A DNA stretch of 64,000 nt, taken from Acanthosoma haemorrhoidale (Eukaryota; Arthropoda; Insecta; Hemiptera; Acanthosomatidae). Under the pieces are notes generated by a model. That model was not told where the DNA came from. It saw only the letters and a list, made by a program, of their open reading frames with translations, and made no database searches. Location of the stretch: assembly GCA_930367205.1 (NCBI GenBank), contig OV884009.1:93269189-93333188 (forward strand), written 5' to 3'. Every line of letters starts with the position of its first letter. Position 1 is the first letter of the stretch. Shown here piece after piece: positions 7,964-20,100 of this stretch. A program made the translations under genes and the position numbers.

Positions 7964-8124
7964 GGGCTGTACTCCTTTGCCGACTACTTCGTCCATCTCG
8001 TTCTGCAGTTTGTCTTGGATCTCAGGGTTATGAAGGAGGTACATTACTGCGAAACCTAGTAATGCAGAAGTTGTTTCAGGTCCGGCCACGAACAGATCGA
8101 GCAATAGTACTACCAATTGCTTTT
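7944..8124 (-). CDS. P450 exon 7 (I-helix)
   Basis: Acceptor TTTCAG before 8124 and donor GTGTGT after 7944. Encodes the I-helix DLFVAGPETTSALLG and the PEIQDKLQNEMDEVVG loop, and ends in SLKDRPR, the point where this family continues with LPYTEA. It completes the split Glu codon begun in exon 6. Last recognisable exon in the window. Confidence 0.85.
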
Positions 8125-11100
8125 CTGAAACATTTGACTTTGATTAGATGTTTGAAACATACCAGTTGATAATTATTACTTTGAGAAAAGGCTAAATTTT
8201 ATTAATATACTTTTGAGAGCCCGTAACTTCGCCGGTTCACGAACGTCCAGGCCAAATCGTATAGTTGTTTTTTTTTCGTTCAACTAGATCATTTATTTAT
8301 TTTTAATTAATTCTCAGCGTGCGAAGATGTATAGAAAATTAAATGATTTTTGGTCAAGAAAGAACTTTGCCGGGAGAGGAGTTAAGAACGAGAATCACTA
8401 ATCTACCAGCTAAAGTTAGTGAGCTCAACCTATAGACAAAGATATGATTAAATAATCATTAATATATAAGTTAAGGCCTGGGCACTGTTGGTACGCAGTC
8501 TTAATACCAAAACATCGGGATGTAAACATTCCGAGTGTATGTGTATTGGATTAATAGCTATGAATAAAGCAGTCTTATACTATCGCTTGCCCTATTCATT
8601 TCTATTACCTCTTTCTCGATCTTTTGTTACTGTTCTAGTTCTCACGAACGTTAACTGGTGCCGAAACCCGGGAAGAATTAAGGAACACAGTTCGGGGAAA
8701 TTTTGTTGTGGCCCGATTTAGATCGATACACATAGAAGAAGATATGACGGAAAGTGGCGTATTAAGACAGCCCGTCGTAAATATCGTTGATGGGACGGAA
8801 CCTAGGAGAGTGGGCCTGCTACCGGAGACTCACGCAAATGCACTCGCCCTGATGAGGGTGAAGGCTATGATCACCCAGGATCTAAGAAAAGCGATTTCGG
8901 ATCTGGAGAAGTTTACAGGTGAGCTGGGTGAACTTAATCACTTTTTAAAGGGAGGAGACCGCCTCACAGCGTTAATCGGGACAAAGGTGGAAGGCAATTG
9001 GCTGGACCTCAGGGACGCGGAATCACTGAGCGCGGCTTTGATATGTCGAGTAAAAAGAAGCATCCTGAATCAGATCCAAGCTGACGGGGAAACCCCATGG
9101 GAAGTGGTAAAGGCGCGACTAAAGAAAGCGTATGGAGGGGGGTGTTGGACCCCTGAGGAAGATATTTTCCAGATGTTTCGGGAAACGAGGTCTCCGAGAC
9201 AGAGTAACGGACAGTATGCCGCAGGTCTGGTAGTCCGTTACAATCAGGTTACTGAAAAGATGAGAGAGACGTTTAGCGCTGAAGAAGTCGAAGGCCGGAT
9301 GGGCTTCCTGTCAACAATATTGAAGGTGCAGCTGGCCAAGGAAACGGGAAGGAAAGAGGGATTCGCTCACGAACGGTCTTTTCTAGAGTGAGCGCAAACG
9401 ATGATCGACGCCAGCGCCGATGTGAATGATGAATTGTAAGTAAGGTATGAATGAGAACATTGAACAAAATTACTTATTGCCTAATAAAGAAGATTGTATT
9501 TTTAGCACAATTAAGAAGTTTCAATAAAAAAAAAAAAAAATCTTTGGTTGCATTTAAGTTGCTGTAGGTGACTCACTAAGTCCAGTACAGATGGGGGAAA
9601 CAGCTCTGTTTCTGATTTTGAAAAAAAAAACATCGAAACCTTAAAAAGGAAATACATGATTGTGTAGTTCAATAATCTTAGTCACTAAAAATAACCTTTT
9701 CGAAATAAATAAACTAAAACTTCATATAATTATGAGAACTTTAAGCTCTCCTGGACGCTTTTGTTAAGTTGGGAGTTGAATCTTAAACGGTACAGGTCAC
9801 ACTTTTCCCCCCCGTAATACTTCCCAGGTGTATTGGACCCTCATAAGTCTTACTCCCGCAAGAACCACCCTCAGACATCATCTACTACAAAATCCTCTCA
9901 GACATTCTTGTATAATGTCTCCCACATTACAATGTTGTTAGCGACAGCGCTGTCAAACTGATGACCACTGTGGGGCAGTAATCGGAGACCAGCCTTCAGC
10001 TCAACAACGACAAACTATTCATCAAGTGACAGTTGTCAGTGCTATTAAAGGTGGAGAGTTACAACACGCTAGATAAGTCTTACTCCCGCAAGAACCACCC
10101 TCAGACATCATCTACTACAAAATCCTCTCAGACATTCTTGTATAATGTCTCCCACATTACAATGTTGTTAGCGACAGCGCTGTCAAACTGATGACCACTG
10201 TGGGGCAGTAATCGGAGACCAGCCTTCAGCTCAACAACGACAAACTATTCATCAAGTGACAGTTGTCAGTGCTATTAAAGGTGGAGAGTTACAACACGCT
10301 AGATAAGTCTTACTCCCGCAAGAACCACCCTCAGACATCATCTACTACAAAATCCTCTCAGACATTCTTGTATAATGTCTCCCACATTACAATGTTGTTA
10401 GCGACAGCGCTGTCAAACTGATGACCACTGTGGGGCAGTAATCGGAGACCAGCCTTCAGCTCAACAACGACAAACTATTCATCAAGTGACAGTTGTCAGT
10501 GCTATTAAAGGTGGAGAGTTACAACACGCTAGATAAGTCTTACTCCCGCAAGAACCACCCTCAGACATCATCTACTACAAAATCCTCTCAGACATTCTTG
10601 TATAATGTCTCCCACATTACAATGTTGTTAGCGACAGCGCTGTCAAACTGATGACCACTGTGGGGCAGTAATCGGAGACCAGCCTTCAGTTTTTTATTGT
10701 GCAATATTTACAATCTGCCTTTTATAAGGCAATAAGTAATTAAGATATATGCTCTCATTCATACAATATTTACAGTTCATCATTCACTCGCTCATTCATA
10801 CAATATTTACAGACAGCCCAGAGACCCCCCAAATCCACCGCAAAGAGAAAGCGGAGTCTTGGGAAGTCCCCCACGCTCCTCCGTCAGCCGCGTCACCGGA
10901 TACTAGCCAGTGGAGGCTGACCAAGAACGCGAGAGCCACAGACGCTCAGGACATGATTGGAGAGACTGGCCATTGCCAGGACTCCCACTGTCACGCGTTT
11001 ATAGCAGGTCACGAGGCCACTGCCGTTTCAGTCTCCGAGGAGGATTATAGGGATGAGTGGCGCAGTGCATTGACTGTGCTACAGGATTAGGGTGGTTGGA

Positions 11101-14100
11101 AAGGCTACTGTGGAATTTCGTAAACTTGGAAGGGATGAGTTCTAGAATGTAGGGTATATTAAGGTCGTTATGAAGGGTTTTGTTGCTGACATAATAAGGG
11201 GCATTTACTGTTGTTCTCAGGACTTTTGATTGAAAGGATTGGATACGCTTGATGTTAGACTTTTTTGCTGTCCCCCATAGCTCTATTCCGTATGTCCAGA
11301 TTGGTTTAAGTATAACTTTGTAGATTAGTAGTTTATTTTCTATTGAGAGATGGGATGTCCTTTGAAGTAGTCTGTACAGTTGTCCAAAGCGTCTGTTTAG
11401 TTCTTGTCTTTTTAGTCTCGTATGTGGGTTCCAGGTCAGTCGTTTGTCAAGATGGAAGCCTAAGTACCGTACTGTCTCGGATACAGGGAGAGGAATAGAA
11501 TTAAAATAAACTAGTGGACCAGACTTGCGACAAAGGGTGAAGGTAATGTGGGAGCATTTTGCTTCATTAACTTTGATCCGCCATTGATTGCACCAATACT
11601 CGATCTCGTCAAGGTGTTTTTGAAGGTTATGGGATGCTATGTCGGGGTCTGGATGGGATGACAAGACTGCAGTGTCATCTGCAAATGTGGCCAAGAAGGT
11701 ATTGGGAGTAGAGGGGACATCAGCGGTGTATAGGTTATAGAGGATGGAGCCCAGGACACTGCCCTGTGGAACTCCTGCACTTATGGGATAGTAGTTAGAG
11801 TATTCTAAACCACAGCGGACTTGGAAGAAGCGGTTTGAAAGGTAGGACTGTAGGATTAGGAAAAGGGTCTGTGGTAAATATCTTTTGAGCTTGTAGAGCA
11901 AACCTGCGTGCCAAACCCGTCAGTGCTATTAAAGGTGGAGAGTTACAACACGCTAGATAAGTCTTACTCCCGCAAGAACCACCCTCAGACATCATCTACT
12001 ACAAAATCCTCCAGACATTCTTGTATCGGCGCACGGAAGCAGAATTGCGTATCCGAGAAGACGAGAGTGACTGGAGCCGGGTCGTTTATAAAAAAATCAG
12101 GACCCCAAAGACCGTATGGAAGAAACCCGAAACAGCGTTTACGGGTAGAGATAGGGGGGGGGGTGACAGGAAAAAAGAAATTCAGAGGAGCAAGGCCTAG
12201 ATATGTGCCTCGTAGAGAAGAGAGGGGGTGCCACGGATGTGGTAAGACGGGTCACTTGGTGGCACAGTGCCCTAGAACGAAATGTTTCGAGTGCGGTGAG
12301 GAAGGGCATATCGCAAGACAGTGCCCGTACGTATACAGAAGAAGGGAATTCGATAAGGTAGAACCTATGGAGGTCAACGCCCAAGAAGTTCGTGAGAGGC
12401 GTAGAACAACCCCCAGAGACACAGGATCGTCAGCTGATGATTCATCGGGAACATCGGAAACTGAGGGAGACGAGCCAGGGCGCCACAGGAGTGGAGAACA
12501 GGAGAAGCAGAAGAATAAATCGCGTCGATGGGAGCGGCACGTAGAAGCCTGAGGAGAGTGGCAGCAGAGAGGCGACCACATCCTAATATGTAATACGGTG
12601 CGGAAAGGGATGTGCGAGTTGCCAATTATTGTGTTCGAGAAGGGGGAGAGGTGCTTAATAGACACAGGTAGCACCAATACGATAGTGTCGCGTAGTGCAC
12701 TAGAGAGGCTGTGGAGGAGCGAGTACACACCAGATTAAGGTATGTGATTGTAAACTACTCACTCTGGGGGGACCCTGCAAAGTGATGGGGGAGGCGGTGG
12801 TAGGACTAGAAAAATGGGCGAATGTAGGAGGATAAATAACGGTGCACGTCGTAGAGGAGATGACGCGTGACTATCAAATAATTGTGGGATGCGATTTGTT
12901 AGGACGGGTAGGCGCGCGCATAATGAACGAAGAGAAAAACTGGAGGATCAGATTAGGGGATTTAACGTATCGGAGTCAGGGGACAGTACGGGGTGGAAAG
13001 GTACGAATTGGGGCGGTAAAGAGAGTAGAGGATTGGAGGGAGAGGCTGCGTGACGAATTTAGAGACATTTTTTTCGTAGAGGGAGATCTGTTAGGAGCAA
13101 CGGGGAAGACAGAGCACGAGATACCTCTAAAAGTAGAGCGCGTAACATACGTTAAAGAAAGGCGATATCCTCAAGCACTTCGTCAACACATCCAGAGGGA
13201 AATCGACGAATTAAAGCGTCAAGGGATTATCAGAAATAGCACTTCGCCGTACAATAGTCCCCTGTGGACGGTGAAAAAAAAAAAATAGACCAGGCGAGGA
13301 AGAAGATCATTACAGAATAGTTATAGACTTTAGAAAGCTCAATGAGAACACTCTAGACGAGAAATATCCTATTCCACGCTTTAAGGATATACTGGATAGG
13401 CTGAGTGGAGCGAAAATCTTCAGTACGTTAGATCTGAAAGCGGGATATCACCAGATTAGACTGAATGCGAATGATCAGCATAAGACGGCGTTTTCATTCG
13501 AACGAGGTCATTACGAGTTTACAAGGATGCCGTTCGGTTTGAAAAACGCCCCGATAACATTCCAGCGGCTAATGGATGAACTCCTGAGGGGATTTATGAG
13601 AACATCTGCCAGATATATATGGACGACCTCATAGTCTTCAGCCGTACCGAACCGGAACATATAGAACACCTTCGGAGTGTTTTTAAGAGGTTAAAGGAAT
13701 TTGGGCTGAAATTATCGATAGAAAAGTTGTCCCTGGGTCAGGAGACCATTAGTTTTCTGGGACATACTATATCTCGGCAGGGAGTCCAACTGGACTCCAT
13801 GAAAATAGATGCGATCCGGAGAATGGTGGTGCCAAAAGATGTTAAAGGCATTCGGCGGTTGTTGGGGACACTAAATTATTATCGCCGTTTCGTTCCGGAT
13901 ATGGCGGAATTCTTGGTCCCTATTAGTAATTTATTACGCAAAGGGGCGCGAGTGATAATCACGCCGCTAATTGAGAAAAATATCCAGAAATGTATGGAAC
14001 GGTTGCAAGAAGCACCTATCTTGGCGTTTCCAAATTTTGAGAAGGCGTTTACTGTCTCAACGGACGCAAGTGAGTACGCCTTGGGAGCGATATTGTCCCA

Positions 14101-17100
14101 GGAGGGAATCGACGGGGAGAGGCCGGTAGCATATGCGAGCAGAAGGTTGACTGACTGACACGGAGGCGAGGTACAGTGCCCTCGAACGGGAACTACTGGG
14201 TATCATCTGGGCCATTGGTCACTTCCGCCCATACGTATTTGGGAGAAAATTTAAAGTCCACACCGATCACAGACCGCTGCAATGGGTGGGGAAATTAAAG
14301 CAATCATCCGCACGCGTGACACGGTGGAAGGAGTTTCTGTCGCAATACAATATGTTATTGTTAATTCCTTTATTGTGCAATAATTACAATCTGCCTTTTA
14401 TAAGGCAATAAGTAATTAAGATATATGCTCTCATTCATACAATATTTACAGTTCATCATTCACTTGCTCATTCATACAATATTTACATCTTGGGAAGTCC
14501 CCCACGCTCCTCCGTCAGCCGCGTCACCGGATACTAGCCAGTGGATGCTGACCAAGAGCGCGAGAGCCACAGACGCTCAGGACATGATTGGAGAGACTGG
14601 CCATTGCCAGGACTCCCACTGTCACGCGTTTATAGCAGGTGGTCAATGTGGGAGCATTTTGCTTCATTAACTTTGATCCGCCATTGATTGCACCAATACT
14701 CGATCTCGTCAAGGTGTTTTTGAAGGTTATGGGATGCTATGTCGGGGTCTGGATGGGATTACAAGACTGCAGTGTCATCTGCAAATGTGGCCAAGAAGGT
14801 ATTGGGAGTAGAGGGGACATCAGCGGTGTATAGGTTATAGAGGATGGGGCCCAGGACACTGCCCTGTGGAACTCCTGCACTTATGGGATAGTAGTTAGAG
14901 TATTCTAAACCACAGCGGACTTGGAAGAAGCGGTTTGAAAGGTAGGACTGTAGGATTAGGAAAAGGGTCTGTGGTAAATATCTTTTGAGCTTGTAGAGCA
15001 AACCTGCGTGCCAAACCCTGTCAAAAGCTTGAGCTATATCGAGAAAGGCAGCAGTGCAATACTGTTTGGTTTCAAGGGCTGAGGAGATGTGATCAACAAC
15101 GCGAAGGCCTTGTTGAGCAGTGGAATGTCGTTGGTGGAAACCAAACTGGTGTGTGGGAAAAAGGTTTTTGGATTCAACAATGGGAAGTAGACGTTTTAGT
15201 AGGAGTTTCTCAAATATTTTTGAGAGGATAGGGAGTAGGCTAATTGGACGATAAGATGAGGCGTCATTGGGTGGTTTACCGGGTTTGGCGAATAGGACAA
15301 TAATGGAATGTTTCCAGAGGAGAGGAAAGTGCGTCGTTCGGATTATGCAATTATATATGTAGGTTAGGAAGATTATGGCTTTAGGAGGAAGTTGTTTGAG
15401 AATTTGAGGAGTAAGGAGATCATATCCAGGGGATTTTCGGTAAGGTATGTTTTTCAGAAGGTATTTAACCTCAGAGGGGTTAACGGCTTTTGGTGGAAGA
15501 GAGAGAGGAATAGGTGAAGTGAGGAAATCTTCCACAGTTGTGCTGTGAGTATGGCTTTGATGAGAAAGGTGAGGTGTGAAAGTATGGGTAAGATGCAGAG
15601 CAAATTCCTCCGACCTATCCCCATCCGAAGCCGCCCAGGACCCATCATCACGAAGGAGTGGGTGTGAAACAGGTTAATACTTTAGGATTTTTTTCGTTAC
15701 GTTCCACAAGGAGTTATCCCTGGTGGACAGAGAGGAGAGGTAGGAATTGAAAGAATCGGAACGGAAGGATGCCAATCGCCGCTTTACCAATCGGCAGTAC
15801 TGATTGTACGTGCGACGATCAATAGGATGCCGGGATCTTTGCCACACTGTTCTGGAGCGGCGTTTGGATTGGATTAGATCTTTGAGATGCTGAGGTAAAC
15901 GATTATGATTGTGGATTTTTGTGTGACGATAGGGTGACGATGCCTCCCAAGCCGACCTCTGGACCAGAGTAGTGAAAGAATGCACTGCATCGTCTAGGTC
16001 TTGGGATGTTTTCAGGGATAATTTGAGGTTTACGGACTCTGTAAGAAGCTGACGGAAGTGGTCCCAGTCAACTGGGCCCCTAATAAATGAAGGAGGAGGC
16101 AGTTTGTGAATTGGTCTTAAGGAAATGGTTAATAATAAAGGGCTATGATCGGAGGAAAGGTCATCGAGGCGCTTGAGTGAATAGTTTAGTGTTCCTAAAC
16201 TATTGTAAAAAAAGAAGTCAAGGAGATCAGGATTTCGGTTGGGATCTGATGGCCAATAGGTGGCTGTGTCAGGAGTGATAGTGGAGCAATGTTTCCGTGT
16301 GAGTGCAGACAGCAAAGCACGTCCTCGTGTATTTGTGGATCTTGACCCCCAGTGCTGGTGCTTCGCATTAAAGTCCCCACCCACAAGGAAACGATGTCCG
16401 ATGGAGTCTAGAAAGGAGATGAATTGGGAGTCGGAAATGGATTTATTGGGAGGGCAGTACGTTGATGCAAGTGTAAGAGGAAAAGTGAAGGTGGTGATTG
16501 ACACTGCAGTGGATTGAAGGAAATCATGTGATACCAAAGGAACTATGTGGTGGGATATGGAGTTATGGACAATGATAGCGGTACCTGCATGAGCTGTTCC
16601 ATCTGGGTGATCAGTACGATAAGTCTGGTACTGTCGAACGGTAAATGGTCGTTTGCTCGTAAGTCTTGTTTCAGTAATAAGAGCTACGTCGATCTTCTTG
16701 TCATGGAGTAGTGCTGTCAGTTCGTTAGTGTGGGTGCGAACACCATTCGCATTCCAAAGGAGAATGGATAAGGAGTCAGAAGGATCCACTTATGGATTTT
16801 GTTTAACGGGGATAAGGTAGGAGACAAGATTTGTAAGAAGGGAAATGAGAGGGGTAATTAGGGTTCTGAATTCTGTAAGGAATGATGTTAATAGGCTAGT
16901 GAGATCTGAAGAGCTTGGAGGTGAAGGAATATGCGAGATGTGTGGTTGAGGATGGGATTGGGTTAATACAATATGGAGATTGTGTATAAGCCAGGGAAGG
17001 ATAATGTCGTGGCAGACTGGCTGTCGCGTGCCATTATGACGAATGCTATTGAGGATGGCGAGAAATCAGGGGGTAGTCGACAATTCCTTGCGGAGTGGAC

Positions 17101-20100
17101 GCCAGGAGAAGCAGGAAGTACCGATTTGCGGGAAGATGGTGGCGCGAGAGAAAGCCCCACATCAGAAGAGTCTGTTGGAGAAAGACCACGAGACATGGGA
17201 ACGTCTGAGAAGATTATCAACGACAAACGTCTCCAAATCATTTGGAAGACAAAAACTTCGGGCCTGATGACGGTGACGTACGACAAATACGGTCGAAGCA
17301 CAATTTCGACGATCTGGTCGGAGCCGGGAGTGAGGCTAGAGCAAATTTGCCAGGCACTGAAAGATGCCTCCAAACCGGGAAAAACGTACCACCTATTTGT
17401 CGGTAACGCGACGATTTGGGAGAAAATTAGAAGATTGTGGCAGAGCGAGCAATTAGGAATCGACCGCACGTTTATAAGGTGCCTATCGGCGGTTCAGACG
17501 TTGCGTGAGGTGGAGCAACAGCAGGACACTTGCGTACCACCAGGGGAAGACGAATCACCGTGGCGTGCAAGAGACAACGCAGGGGCTACAGCGGAGATAT
17601 TTTTGGTGGGGGATGCGGCAGACCATCCAGGAGATCATAGGGGCTTGCGAAATCTGCCTGAAAACCAAATATGACCGCCATCCACCACAGGGATGACAGG
17701 AGGAGACACCCACAACAGAGTCGCCACTGATCAATTTACAAATCGACACGTTTACGTGGCGTGGATTCAAATGGGTCACTACAATCGACACATTTAGTAA
17801 GGTGGCTATGGCATACGAGGTGCGGGACAAATCGTGAGACGCTATTCTGCAAGCCGTCAACTTGTGGTTCCAATTTTATGGCATCCCCGAGCGCATTTCG
17901 TCGGATGGTGGGAGAGAGTTCGACAACGCCAAAGTTCGCGCTGAGATGAAAAATAGAGACGTGGTATGGCAATTTAATACCCCGGGACATCCCAAAAGTA
18001 GAGGAAACGTTGAGCGCCTGCACAGCACCCTCAGCGATCACCTGCGGGTTTACCAGGTCGATAAGGGGCTGTCAGCTAATGTTGCGATGCCAATGGCGGT
18101 GGCGGCGTATAACCACTCAATTCACACCACCACGGGATTCGCGCCGTTTGAAATTATCTTTGGGTTACGCGCGAGACCGCGAAATTGGGCAGAGACGGTG
18201 GCGGATGAAGGGAGCACGGAACAGCTCGTGAATACCCACATGCGGCTGGGAAAAATGTGGCATACAGTGCGCGATCGTATATCGGGGGAAAAAACCAAAC
18301 GCGTTGTGAGGGCAAATATGAAAGTCCGGGACAGAATGGGGTCGATTACGATCGGGACCGTCGTTTATAGGAAATAAGTTCGAATCGGAGTAAAGAGCCG
18401 GTCTGATATGAAGGCCCTTTCAAGGTTGTTGTGATCCGAGAACACAATCTTGTAACTATCGAGAGTGTGGAACACCCAAGGAAACGGCGGACGGTTCATA
18501 TTGAACAACTTAAACTCCCACTCTAGGGGGGGGGGGGCGTGAGTAAACTGGTGTGTCCTCGATCCGACACGAAGCAAGTAATTGTGTTGTTATAGGTCAT
18601 ATTGTTAATATATGTGACATTCAGACAGAGAGTTCTATTCTTAGTTTTTATAGTATTATTATTTTATAGGAGGTTTTATTATTTTGTTTTGTACATTTAT
18701 ATTTTATTTGACTTGTTTAAATGTGTCTTTAGTAGTGTGATGGATTATAGATTGTGTATTGGGTGCGCTGGCCTTGGCCCTTAAGAACCCGAGCCACCTG
18801 ATTGTACACTCGGGTCGGAGTTTACGAGGGAGTGTGCGTTAACTGGTGGGGGGGGGGAGTTAAGGCCTGGGCACTGTTGGTACGCAGTCTTAATACCAAA
18901 ACATCGGGATGTAAACATTCCGAGTGTATGTGTATGGGATTAAGAGCTATGAATAAAGCAGTCTTATACTATCGCTTGCCCTATTCATTTCTATTACCTC
19001 TTTCTCGATCTTTTCTTACTGTTCTAGTTCTCACGAACGTTAACTTATATATATATATATCTAGATAAGAATATCACTTTATTTCATTTACCATAACAGA
19101 TACAAGGCCTTGGGAATATCACTACATATAATTCATGAAAGCTTTGAATACCGACTAGAATAGAGTAGAGGGGAAGGTTTATTCTGATGACTGTGTTTGC
19201 GTAAGAGCAATCGATTAGCCTTTCACTCCTTTTGATCTTATGTGGGTAGAGTTAACCATTGGGATCGACAAGCATATATATAATTAACCACAAATCTGAT
19301 CGTTAAAATACAAGTTTAAATTTAATTTAAGTCAATAGAAATAATAATAAATTTTAGTGAGTGCGAATATAGGTAAATAAAATTAACATTCGATATAATA
19401 TTGGCAAGGGGTAGCCTAATATAGCCTAATAGGGATATAGCCCTCGGGTGTAAATGTAAGAAATCGCTACTACATTATTATTTTTTTTTAGGTAGATTAT
19501 TTATTCATTGTAGACTATTTATTTTTGAAAAATTAAAAAGGATGAACATTGGTTTTGTAAAATACCCCTACTATTCTGTCTCCGGCATTACATATTTTAG
19601 TTTGCAGCTGGCGCTACAGTCATCTTTGAAACTCTTTGAAAACCAATACAGATATTTATTAAGTTATGTCCATTAAACAGAAATATATATATATATATTT
19701 TTTTTTCATTCAGAAAATAAAAATACTTACCAGTGAAAGTAGAATCGGTTCCTTCGTTCTTTTTCATTTCGTTTAAAAAAGCGTCTACTAAATCACGATT
19801 TTCAAAGGGCGAAATTGTTTTTCGGTGTTCTTTTATTACTTCCTTAAAAACAAAAATGCATATAAAAATATTTATAAGTAATGTTTTTTTTAGTTTTTTA
19901 AAAATAATAGATAGCTTATTTATAATTGACAATAATAGATATTCCTACTTCTCCCTTTACATTACTTGCTATCTTCTAGCAACTTGAGACAGAAGTTTTC
20001 TTAACCCATTCAGATCCACCTAAATCATAATTACGAAGCTCCTAGTGAATCTTTATGATTCTCCCAACTTTTGATGCAGTTTAATACTTTGGATTACATC

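Larger units (their letters stand above)
9418..12033. mobile_element. Composite insertion in gag of element B
   Basis: Gag codons stop at AGC GCC (9412-9417) and resume at ACG GAA (12034). The junctions read GCGCCGAT on the left and ATCGGCGC on the right, an 8-bp inverted match, and GCGC occurs on both sides as a possible short target duplication. Contents: LINE tail, about 300 bp of unrecognised DNA, a 230-bp tandem array, and an antisense Jockey copy that itself splits the array. Confidence 0.7.
14355..16964 (-). mobile_element. Jockey-clade LINE inserted in pol of element B
   Basis: 2,610 bp with a perfect 11-bp target duplication. Minus strand: end of a possible ORF1 region (16964-16800), endonuclease and RT ORF2 from 16789, then a 3' tail. 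About 550 bp of the RT C-terminus and 3' region is deleted at 14640 relative to the 10689-11917 copy. Removal of the LINE restores the RNase H reading QYNMEIVYKPGKDN. Confidence 0.92.
8469..19045 (+). mobile_element. Gypsy element B with nested insertions, inside P450 intron 6
   Basis: 188-bp LTRs at 8469-8656 and 18858-19045 (about 3 differences) with AGTTAA/TTAACT ends, a tRNA-Phe PBS, a PPT and TATATA on both flanks. The gag-pol is homologous to element A over its whole length but diverged and broken by stops, frameshifts and two large insertions (9418-12033 and 14355-16964). Inserted opposite to the direction of P450 transcription. The LTR differences point to an older insertion than A, and it cannot move on its own. 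Confidence 0.92.

Noticed and set aside
9844..10688. CRISPR-like array
   Set aside because: The repeats are contiguous 230-bp tandem units without unique spacers, in a eukaryotic genome.
19597..19932. 111-codon minus-strand frame as an independent gene
   Set aside because: Only its middle (19842-19731) is the P450 exon 6. The rest reads through intron sequence.
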